Below, piece after piece: positions 44,760 through 53,500 of a stretch of 64,000 nt of DNA (positions are counted from its first letter, which is position 1; the number at the start of each line of letters is the position of its first letter). The position numbers and the translations under genes were made by a program. A model generated the notes under the pieces. It saw only the letters and a program-made list of their open reading frames with translations. It searched no databases and was not told where the DNA came from. This DNA is from Iamia sp. SCSIO 61187 (lineage in GTDB: Bacteria; Actinomycetota; Acidimicrobiia; Acidimicrobiales; Iamiaceae). The stretch spans positions 1 to 64,000 of the forward strand of contig NZ_CP050949.1 in assembly GCF_019443745.1 (NCBI RefSeq), in the 5' to 3' direction.

Positions 44760-45170
44760 GACCGGCCCTCTCGCTCGGGGCCCCGGCCAGGGCGGGCCAC
44801 GCAACGTCGCCAGCAGTGGTCTGCACGAGCTGGGAGGGCCACGGGAAGAGGTCCGCCGTGTCCGCTTCGAGCGCCTGGGCGAGTCGGGCCTTCAGGCGAT
44901 CATGAGGGCAGATGCGGCCCGCCTCGATCTTCGAGACCGTCTGTTGCGACACGTCCGCGGCCTGGGCGAGCGCGTCCTGCGTCAGGCCCCGTAGCGGCGG
45001 GCGTAGTTGACGAAGTGCGCCCACAGCACGAGGGGCACCTCCCAACGGCCCAGCAGCGACACGCGGACGCCGGCCTCGATGGCAGCGTCATCTTGGGGCG
45101 GTGGATCCGCCGGCTGCGGTCCATCTTCAACGGGCACACCCTGTGGGCGTGCGCGCGTAATCTCAGCCAT
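44752..45170 (-). pseudogene. XRE-family helix-turn-helix regulator, one frameshift
   Basis: The ATG at 45170 opens a Pro/Asp-rich N-terminus that continues into LGRWEVPLVLWAHFVNYARR. The frame then changes by one base near 44986 to enter a clear XRE domain: GLTQDALAQAADVSQQTVSK, IEAGRICPHDRLKARLA. The rebuilt protein is about 139 residues. It probably controls the minus-strand toxin-antitoxin transcript that follows. A perfect 18-bp palindrome 106 bases upstream is its candidate operator. Confidence 0.7.
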
Positions 45171-45275
45171 CGTCGGGCCCTTCTACGGAGGGTTCGGCCA
45201 CGGCCCCGGGCAGTTCCAGCTGCGCCGGGGCCACTCAGCACCCTCGGTTGTCGAGGGCCCAATCAGCAGTACCAC

Positions 45276-45293
45276 TGACGTGACCTCACGTCA
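45276..45293. promoter_or_regulatory. Perfect 18-bp palindrome between divergent regulators
   Basis: TGACGTGA (45276-45283) and TCACGTCA (45286-45293) are perfect inverted repeats separated by CC. It lies between the XRE gene (starts at 45170, minus) and the small HTH gene (starts at 45320, plus), so it is a candidate operator for one of them. AAGGAG starts right behind it at 45294. Identified by eye. Confidence 0.7.
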
Positions 45294-45319
45294 AGGAGTC
45301 CGTCTAGGGTCCCAGGTCA

Positions 45320-45523
45320 ATGGGCCGCAACGTCGACGTGGACGACCTCGTGGACGTGCGGATGATCGCTGAACGCCTCGGCCTCGCCCACCCGCAGACG
45401 GTCGGTAACTTCGCCCTCCGCTACCCCGACTTCCCGGAACCGCTCGGCATGTGGGGCCGCACCCGCCTCTGGAGCTGGCCCGACGTCGAGAAGTGGGCCC
45501 GCGACACCGGCCGTCTCGAGTAG
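45320..45523 (+). CDS. Small AlpA-like helix-turn-helix protein
   Basis: The gene encodes 67 residues. VRMIAERLGLAHPQTVGNFA is an AlpA/excisionase-type helix-turn-helix, and the C-terminal half (GRTRLWSWPDVEKWARDTGR) is the usual wing with Trp and Arg. Proteins of this size often adjust transfer or excision genes. It is the only plus-strand gene between the Fic locus and the coupling-protein gene, and it reads away from the XRE gene. Confidence 0.75.
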   Translation: MGRNVDVDDLVDVRMIAERLGLAHPQTVGNFALRYPDFPEPLGMWGRTRLWSWPDVEKWARDTGRLE

Positions 45524-45628
45524 TTCCCGGTCGCCCAACACGGGATCCGCGAACCGACTCCCAGACCCCGCAACCTCAGGGTCGTCGTCGGCAGGCGGCA
45601 GATGTCTCCTGTGGGGCTCCCTGATCGG

Positions 45629-46158
45629 TCAGGCGATGCCCAGCCGCACCCAGAAGGCCTCACCCGCCGTCGGCGTCCAGATAGTCGTCGGTAGGCGGAC
45701 CGCGTTCGGCAGCCCAAAAGGCCATCGCCGGTCCCCCAGCGTCCACATGCCAAGCCGATAGTGCTCGTCCTCCTGAGCGAGAAGACCCATCAGCGCCACC
45801 GCCAGGCGGCTGTCGGGCTCGTCTACCGTGGCAGCCATCGTTCGGCGGTCTCGGCGGCTCATTCCGAAGCCACCGGCAGGATGCACGTGCCAGTCGCCCA
45901 CGAAACTCAGCCGACCGTCGGTCGCCAGGTAGATCTGGGCCAGCTGCTCCTGCTGCCAGGCGCCGTCGGGGTGAATCCCCACGTGTGGTGCTCAGCGTTC
46001 GGGCCCGGGCCGATGATCGTGGCGACGACCAGATGCCCGGCCTCGAAGTCGTCCCAGCCGACGAGCATGCCGCCGGTCTCGACGGGGTGGCAACGGCGTG
46101 CCTCGGCCGTCATGGCGTCGACGGCCGTACTGGCTACGAAGACCGTCGGTTGGCGCAC
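45629..46158 (-). pseudogene. JAB/MPN-domain metalloprotease (deubiquitinase-like), one frameshift
   Basis: The GTG at 46158 overlaps the E1 end by 25 bases. The N-terminal strand-helix region is VFVASTAVDAMTAEARRC and VETGGMLVGWDDFEAGHLVV. Near 45980 a one-base indel moves to the frame with GAWQQEQLAQIYLATDGRLS and the JAMM zinc motif WHVHPAGGFGMSRRD (His, His, Ser, Asp). The likely zinc Glu is in HPVETGG. The rebuilt protein is about 176 residues. JAB proteases release ubiquitin-like proteins or precursors, and it is transcribed with the E2-E1 gene. Confidence 0.75.
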
Positions 46159-48144
46159 GGTTGGCAGTCCGGATGGGGCTCGATGGTGAAGGCTTCCGTA
46201 ACGCCGGGCAGGGCGAGATCGGCCGTCCGGAACTCGTATCGTGCGTAGTCCCAGGTCGCTGCGGGGTAGGAGCCGTCCGTCCCCGCGCACATCGTTGCGC
46301 ATGCCAGCCGGACCCCAGCCAGCGCGATCGCCGCGATGTCGAACCCGGCGCCGGTGAACGTCGGGTCGATGCAGCCGGCCGGCCAGGTGTTGGCGGTCGC
46401 GGCGTTCTGGTCACGAGGTGGCGGGGTCAAGGTCCCCGCCTCGAAGTGATGCATGAGACACGTCCAGCAGGCGGTCTCAGGTCTCGGATCGAACCGGGCG
46501 ACCATCCCGCCGAACCCGCCCTCGGTGGCTGACACGACGACATATGGAATCCCACGATCCTTGGCCAGCTCGGATAAGAAGTAGTTGACGCCTCGGTCTG
46601 CGGTGGCGTCGTAGATCAGGGCGGCACCATCTAGCCACTTGTCGAGCGTGTCGAGATCCGAGGGTGCTGCATCACCTTCTCCGATCGAGTCGTCGCCTTC
46701 CCTCGGTTGCCCTAGGCGGCACGGCAGCAGCTCGATGTCGGTGTAGGGCCAGTTCTGCTTCAGGTGCGATGCGAGCGCGACGAGCTTCGGGTGCCCTGCA
46801 CTCAAGAATCCGAGCGGCCAGCGGGCCCGTTGCCGGTGCTGAGCGCGTCGGACTCGATCATCCGTAGGCGCCCGGCACCGGCCTTGGCGAACTCGACCGC
46901 GCTCGGCGCGCCCACGCCGCCGAGACCGATGAGGGCGATGGTTGCAGCATCCAGCGGCCGAAGCGACGGCACCCGCTCTCGAAGGTCCGTGGGTCCAGCA
47001 CGATCGGTGCGAAGCAGATTTGGAGGACTCACTTTGACGGAAGACTCTGTCACTCGCCCTCGTTGCCGCTTGGCGGGCGGGCGCGCCCGGGTTCGAACCC
47101 GCGCGACGAAGAGCCAGCTGTCGCCGCGCACCAGCGTGCTCGAGTCCAGGTCGGCGCGGACATCGTCCTCGAGTACCACGCCGATCAGGTCCACCTCCTG
47201 GTCGCCGACGCGCTCGTAGGCAGGCGCCGCCAGCGTCCTGTCTGCGTCCACGGCCGCAGACAGGACGGCCTCAGCAGAACCCTCGGCGGGCGCGCTGTCC
47301 AGCCGAACCCACCGGCCGTCGATCAGCTGGTCGTTCACGTACAGGGTGGCCAGAGCGGCATCAGCGGATCGCAGGACGGCACCCTCTTCGTCCTGGACCT
47401 CGAACACGGTGCCTCGCAGAGCCCCCTGCGCGCTCTGTGCATCCAGAGCGACCCGCAGCCGACCGCCCCGCGTCTCCATCACGTTGGCCCAGCCGCCGTC
47501 GATCCGCATCACGGTGTGTACGGCTGGGTCGTAGTAGTTGGTGATCGGGTCGACGTTCGGCATGCGGTCTGGCGAGGACGTGGGCGCTTCCCCGTTGTTT
47601 GCTGCGGCCGCGTCGGCGAGCAGCTTGGGCATCTGCTCTGCGATCAGGGACGCGGCTGTGTCGGCGACGTCCCACACCCCCTGACCGTGGAGGAGGCAGA
47701 GCCGACCCGTGAAGGGGGCCTGGTGCACCCGAAAGACACCATCACTTCGTACCGACACCTGGAAGTAGGGGTGCAGGTCGCTGTAGGTCACCTCCAGGTC
47801 GTGCCGGGTTCCTCCGGCGTCGGTGTACGGCACTTGGTACCGCCGGATGCCGCGGGCCTCCAGCAGATCTGCGTCGACGATCGGCGGTCGACCCCCGAGG
47901 CGCTCGAGGTCGCGTTCCTCGGCCTCGAGCACCTCAGGGAACCGGACCCACCATGGGGCGAAGGTCACCCGACGGGTCGATGATCCGGAGGCCGCGGCGG
48001 CGACGGCGGGCGAGGCCGATCCGGCGGCGGGCCGGGCCGGTCGGGCGGCGGACCCGGAGGGACGTCGGGCCGACCGGGCGGATCGGACGGCGGCCCCTGT
48101 CCGGGCGTGTCGTCCGGGCGGCCGGGAGAGTCGGGTCGGGGCAT
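46134..48144 (-). pseudogene. Ubiquitin-like E2-E1 fusion (prokaryotic Ub-like conjugation), two frameshifts
   Basis: The start at 48144 is set by a strong site, AGAGGAGG, six bases upstream. The N-terminus is Pro/Asp/Arg-rich. After a frameshift near 47970 comes the E2-like part: WWVRFPEVLEAEERDLERLG, DLHPYFQVSVRSDGVF and the putative catalytic Cys in TGRLCLLHGQGVW (codon 47696-47698). The E1/ThiF part has ALIGLGGVGAP, a frameshift near 46810, then LSAGHPKLVALASHL. The putative catalytic Cys is in AGCIDPTFTGAG (codon 46371-46373), with zinc pairs CWTC and CQPC. The rebuilt protein is about 670 residues. Confidence 0.75.
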
Positions 48145-48285
48145 GAGATGCCTCCTCTGCGAGATCAGACCGCACGCTGCGGCCTGCAGCCGATGGTACG
48201 AGGGGGGTGTGACAGTGAAGCGGGCGTCGAGGGTCCGACGACGACGCCGCGTGATGTTTCGGAGGTCATAGCGGCCTAGAGGGGC

Positions 48286-50097
48286 GTGCATCACGACGGC
48301 CTGAGCGGGTTCGAGATCCTGGTCCTCCTTGGCGCAGGCGCAGCGCTTGCGTCTGTCGGCGTGGTCTGGGCGGGAGCGGTCCTGGCGCTGGCCATCGCCG
48401 GGGCGCCGCAGCTGGTCGGAATGGACGAGGCCGGGCAGGCCCTCGGGCGGATGCCCAGGCGGATGGGCGATCCGGCTCAGGCGTGGGGGCCATCCCTGGC
48501 TGACGCGATGCCGGGTCCGGTCACCTACTGGACCTGCACTGGGTTCGTCGCCGTGGCCCTCGTGGTACTCGGCGCCGTTGTCCTCCGCTGGTCGCCGTGG
48601 TCGCGGGTCGGCACGTCGAAGCGCCGGCCCTTGGGCGTCGATGCACGACCGGCCTTCGCCCGTCGGCGGGACCTCGCCCCCGTGCTCGTTCGGGGTCCGG
48701 CCTCAGGGCGGTTCATCCTCGCCCGGTTCGGCCGTCGGCTCGTTGCCACCGAGGTCCGCCGGCAGGGCCGTTCGCGGTGGTCGACGCGACGGGCCGGCGA
48801 TCGAGGGGCAGTGGCGCTCGTCGGCCCGTCGAGGTCGGGCAAGACGAGCGCGGCGGTGTCAGGGATCCTCGAATGGGACGGCCCCGCGGTCCTCAGCTCG
48901 GTGAAGGCGGATCTGCTGGGTTCCACCGCCGGATGGCGGTCGACGCTCGGTGAGGTCCGGGTCTACGACCCGACGGGGTCGACCAGGCAGATCGGGCGAG
49001 AGGCCCGCTGGTCGCCCGTGGATGGCGCGGGAACCATCTCGGGCGCGCAGCGGGCAGCGCGTGCGCTCTGCGACGCGGCTCCTCGGGGTGGTGTCGAGGG
49101 TGGCCTGGACTTCTGGTTGTCGCAGTCCGAGATCCTCCTCTCGGGCCTGCTGTGGGTCGCGCATCACGCCCAGCGGGACATGGGGACGGTCTGCGAGTGG
49201 GTCCTTCGCCAGGACCAGCCGGGCGAGCTCGGGCCAGGTGAGGTCCGCAGCGCGCTCGACGCCTTCATGGTCGACGAGGACGACGAGGTGGCGCTCGGCG
49301 CGACGGATGCGTCCCAGGGCCTGGTGGCCGTATGGGAGATGGACGAGCGGACCCGCTCCAGCGTCTACGCGACGGCCCAGACGGTGGTGTGGCCCTGGTC
49401 TGATCCGGACGTGGCGGCATCTTCCCGCCGCGGCGAGGCCGAGGGGGCCGGCGTCGACCTGGCCTGGCTCCTCAGCGGCGCGAACAGCCTGTACCTCTGC
49501 TCGCCGATCGAGGATCAACGCCGCCTCGCGCCGGCCTTCGGCGGCCTGCTCAACGACCTCGTGGCCCAGGTGTATCGCCACGTCGCCGCCAGCGGGAAGC
49601 CGCTCGATCCGCCCCTGCTGATCGTCATCGACGAGGCGGGCAACACGCCGCTGCGGGCGTTGGCCGAGTACGCGTCGACCTTGGCCGGGCTCGGCGTGCT
49701 GTTGGTGACGATCTGGCAGTCGCTCGCCCAGATCGAGTCGTCGTACGGCCGGGCGGCGGACACCATCCTCACCAACCACCTGAGCAAGCTCTTCTACGCC
49801 GGGCTGTCGGACGGCGCTTCGTTGAAGTACGTGAGCCAGATCCTCGGCGAGGCCGAGGTCGATTCGCGCTCCCGGTCGGTGGGCGACGGCGGTGGACGAA
49901 GCTCGATGCAGCTCTCGACGGCTCGAACGCCCCTTGCGCCTCCCCACGTCCTGCGCCAGATGCGACCCGGGGATGCCCTGCTCGTGCACGGGACGCTCCC
50001 GCCGGCGCACGTGCGGACGCGGCCGTTCCACCGCTCCCGGTATCTGGCGCGCCGGGCCGGTCTGCCGCTACCTGACCGAGGAGAGCGGGGTCAGTGA
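48286..50097 (+). CDS. VirD4/TraG-type coupling protein
   Basis: The gene encodes 603 residues from a GTG. The N-terminus has two membrane segments (LVLLGAGAALASVGVVWAG and YWTCTGFVAVALVVLGAVVL), then a basic stretch. The ATPase core has Walker A LVGPSRSGKTSAAV near residue 183 and Walker B LLIVIDEAGNTPLRAL near residue 448. VLLVTIWQSLAQIESSYG and LSKLFYAGLSDGASLKYVSQ follow as in T4CP sensor regions. It links the relaxase-DNA complex to the T4SS channel. It is divergent from the E2-E1 gene, and its stop overlaps the next GTG. Confidence 0.9.
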   Translation: MHHDGLSGFEILVLLGAGAALASVGVVWAGAVLALAIAGAPQLVGMDEAGQALGRMPRRMGDPAQAWGPSLADAMPGPVTYWTCTGFVAVALVVLGAVVLRWSPWSRVGTSKRRPLGVDARPAFARRRDLAPVLVRGPASGRFILARFGRRLVATEVRRQGRSRWSTRRAGDRGAVALVGPSRSGKTSAAVSGILEWDGPAVLSSVKADLLGSTAGWRSTLGEVRVYDPTGSTRQIGREARWSPVDGAGTISGAQRAARALCDAAPRGGVEGGLDFWLSQSEILLSGLLWVAHHAQRDMGTVCEWVLRQDQPGELGPGEVRSALDAFMVDEDDEVALGATDASQGLVAVWEMDERTRSSVYATAQTVVWPWSDPDVAASSRRGEAEGAGVDLAWLLSGANSLYLCSPIEDQRRLAPAFGGLLNDLVAQVYRHVAASGKPLDPPLLIVIDEAGNTPLRALAEYASTLAGLGVLLVTIWQSLAQIESSYGRAADTILTNHLSKLFYAGLSDGASLKYVSQILGEAEVDSRSRSVGDGGGRSSMQLSTARTPLAPPHVLRQMRPGDALLVHGTLPPAHVRTRPFHRSRYLARRAGLPLPDRGERGQ

Positions 50098-50405
50098 AGC
50101 CGTTCATGCGTCCCGTCGACAGGGGCCGACTGGCCCCAGTCGGCTGGGTTGCAGAGCCGGCAGGGCTCTGGGGCGGCAAGCAGGTCGAGGTGGTCTACGA
50201 CCCGCGGCGCCACCAGCTCGTCAGGACCGACTCCGACATCGGCGATCGCACCCGAGTCGCGCTCGGGACAGCGGGCTTTCGCCGCGTCGCCTCCGCTGGG
50301 GAGCAGGAGCTGTGGGTGCGGGATCGAGTTGAGGCGGCTCGTGCGGCCCTCGACAGCACGCAGGCGCGCAACCACCCGCAGCGTGTCGCAGGGCTTGGCC
50401 GGTGA
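50094..50405 (+). CDS. Hypothetical protein following the coupling protein
   Basis: The gene encodes 103 residues from a GTG overlapping the T4CP stop. It is mixed alpha/beta with Trp and Arg residues (GWVAEPAGLWGGKQVEVVYD, AAGEQELWVRDRVEAARAAL). No family recognised. Tight overlap suggests it is part of the transfer operon. Confidence 0.6.
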   Translation: MKPFMRPVDRGRLAPVGWVAEPAGLWGGKQVEVVYDPRRHQLVRTDSDIGDRTRVALGTAGFRRVASAGEQELWVRDRVEAARAALDSTQARNHPQRVAGLGR

Positions 50406-50458
50406 GGTGGATCAGGGGCGGAGGGTTCCGCCGGCGCGGGGGAAGGCAGGCGTAGGCT

Positions 50459-50568
50459 GTGAGCCGCGATCGGAGCGCTCGCCATGGTCCGGTCGAACAG
50501 CTCTCGCTGTTCGATGATGTGCTCCCTCCCACCGAGCCGGCATCGGCAGAGGAGGCCCCCGACCATGA
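50459..50568 (+). CDS. Putative small protein with a sliding-clamp-type QLSLF motif (needs one frame correction)
   Basis: From the GTG at 50459 the frame reads VSRDRSARHGPVEQLSLFDD, then VLPPTEPASAEEAP. A one-base change in the C run near 50556 would end it at the TGA that overlaps the next ATG (50565), the coupling seen all along this operon. QLSLF is the consensus DnaN clamp-binding pentapeptide. The predicted protein is about 36 residues. As read, the frame stays open longer and becomes non-coding. Tentative. Confidence 0.4.
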
Positions 50569-53500
50569 ACCACTACGGACGACTCGCCCTCGAGTTCAGC
50601 CAGCGGCACCGCCCGACGGCGCTCGCAGCGATTCCCGATCCCGACCTCTACTTCGCCCGGATCGGCGAGGAGATAGCCGCCGAGGTGATCCGATTGAGGG
50701 ACGAGATCCTCGGGCCGCCTCGGGAAGGCGAAGGGCCAGAGGCCCTTCGCATCCGCAGCTCCCAGGCACAGGCGGCGGCGGCGGAGGTCGTGCTGAGCCA
50801 GCACCCCCTCTTCCAGCCGGAGGCGACGGACCTGGAGTCCGAGGACTGGGCCCGACGATCCGGACCTCGATCGCTACTACCAGGGGCTGGCGGACATCAA
50901 CGCCCTGGGCGAGCCGAACTAGAGACGGGGCAACCGGCCGAGAGCCGCCCATCCGCCTTCTCGCCCCGAAGCCAGGCCGACCTCGCCCCGCCGGGCGAGC
51001 GAGCCAAGCTCGACGCCAACCTCGCCGCACTGCGCGTCCTCGCCGCCTGTCGTGCCGAGAAGCGCTGGGCGACCGAGTCCGAGCAGGCCGTCCTGGCCCG
51101 CTGGTCGGGGTGGGGCGCCGTCCCGCATGTCTTCGACGAAGGCTCCGATCGGGACGGACCGGCCCGTGACGAGCTTCGGTCGCTGCTCGGCACCGACGAG
51201 GCGTGGGCGCATGCCCGGCGGAGCACGTTGAACGCCCACTACACCTCGGCCGAGGTTGCCCAGGCCATGTGGGGCGCCGCGACAAGGTTGGGCTTCAGCG
51301 GAGGGAGGGTTCTCGAACCCGGGTGCGGATCGGGCACCTTCCTCGGCCTCGCGCCGAGTGACGCCTCGCTCGTCGGCATCGAGCTGGACCCGACGACGGC
51401 CGAGATCGCACGGCACCTCTACGGAGCCCGCGCCACCGTCCACCACTCCGGCTTCGAGGATTTCCGGGGCGCTGACGGTGCCTTCGACCTCGTGATCGGG
51501 AACGTGCCCTTCGGGCAGGTCCGCCCTCACGACCTCGAGCACAACCGGGGTCGCCGATCGTTGCACAACTACTTCTTGATCAAGAGCCTCCACCTGGTGC
51601 GGCCCGGTGGGTTCGTGGTCGCCCTGACTTCCCGCTACACGCTCGACGCTCAGGGGTGCGCCGCCCGCGAGGAGATGGCTGCACTCGCCGACCTCGTGGG
51701 GGCCGCCCGCCTGCCGGCCAGGGCGTTCGCCGAGTCATCGGGCACCGAGGTCGTCGTCGACCTCCTCGTGCTGCGCCGCCGCCAGGAAGGTGACGAGCCG
51801 GTCAGCGAGGAGTGGGTGCAGACCGTCCCGGCGGACCTGACGGGCGAGGGCGCGACCAGTGACCTCCGCATCAACTCCTACTTCGCGTCGCACCCCGATC
51901 GGATCCTGGGACAGCTCTCGGCCACGCGGGGGATGTACCGCGAGAACGAGATCACGGTCACCGCCACCGGTCCCGTCGTCGGTCACCTCACCGTGGCGCT
52001 CGACCAGATCGTCGCCGACGCGCTGGCCCAGGGCCGGGGGTTCGGCGGCGACAACGTCACCGCGTGCTCGCCTCGTGCAGCCGACACGCCGGGCGGCGGC
52101 GACTTCGATACCCGCTGGGCTCAGGACGGAAGCCTGGTGGTGAACCCCCGCGGTCGGGTCGGCCAGGTCACCGACGGGCACGCTCACCTCTACGCCCCTC
52201 GGTTCGCCAAGGATCGAGGCGAGCTGGTCCGTCTGGTGGGTCTCCGGGATGCGGCGAGAGCCGTGCTGGACGTGCAGGTCGAGGGCGGGTCAGATCAGGC
52301 CCTGGCAGAGGCCCAGGCGGTCCTCACCGACCGCTACCGCGCCTACGTCCGCCAGCACGGGCCGCTCAACCGCTCCAGTCAAGCCCGCACCGGTCGGCGC
52401 GACGCGGAGACGGGCGCCGAGGTGCTCCGTCGCGTGCGCCCGCGCATGGGCGGGTTCCGCATGGACCCGGACTGGCCCCTCGTCGCTGCGCTGGAGGACT
52501 TCGACCAAGCGACCCAGGAGGCACGCCCCGCTGCGATCTTCACCGAGCGCGTGATCGCCCCTCCAAGCCAGCGCGAGGGAGTCGAGACGCCAGCGGAAGC
52601 CGTGTCCGTGTGCCTGGACGAGACGGGCACCGTGACCCTGGGACGGGTCGCCCGCCTCCTCGGTGTCGAAGACTCCGAAGCGCGGGAGCGCCTCGGTGAG
52701 CTGGTCTTCGACGACCCCGATACCGGCGAGCTCATTCCCGCGGCCCTGTACCTCTCGGGGAACATCAGGCACCGGGTCGAAGCAGCCCGTGCAGCGGCCG
52801 AGACTGATCAACGGTTCGCCGTCAACGTCGCCGCCCTCGAAGCGAGCCTGCCCCGCCAGCTCGATCCATCCGAGATCACGGCTCGACCGGGCGCAACCTG
52901 GATCCCTTCCACGGATGTCGAGGCGTTCTGTCGCGAGGTGCTCGACGTCGGGGTCGACGTCGAGCGGCTCGCCGAGCTCGGCTCGTGGACCGTCCGCCTC
53001 CGCGACGGCTCCCGACGGGGCGTGGCCCTCACCTCGGAGTGGGGGACCTCACGCGCCGACGCACTCGTCCTGCTCGATGCCGCGCTGAACCAGAGGCTCC
53101 ACACGGTCACCGACGCAGTGGAGGGCGGAAGGCGCGTCCGCAACGACGCCGAGACGCTGGCGGCCCGCGACAAGCAAGAGCTGCTGGCCAGTCGCTTCTC
53201 GACGTGGATCTGGGAGGACCCGGCGAGGTCCGCCCGGCTCGCAGACCGGTACAACGAGCTGTTCGCCAGCACTCTCCTGCCTCACCACGACGGATCGCAC
53301 CTCACCTTCCCGGGGTTGGCAGAGACCTTCACCCCCCGGCCTCACCAGCGTGACGCTGTCGCCCGCATCCTCTCGGATGGGCGCGCCCTTCTCGCCCATG
53401 CGGTCGGCGCCGGCAAGACCGCCACCATCGTCATGGCGGCGATGGAGCAGCGGCGGCTCGGACTCGCCAACAAGCCGGCGGTCGTGGTCCCGAACCACAT

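Noticed and set aside
47085-47105. GGGTTCGAACCC resembling a tRNA T-arm
   Set aside because: It is a palindrome inside the E2-E1 coding region and there are no other tRNA parts around it.
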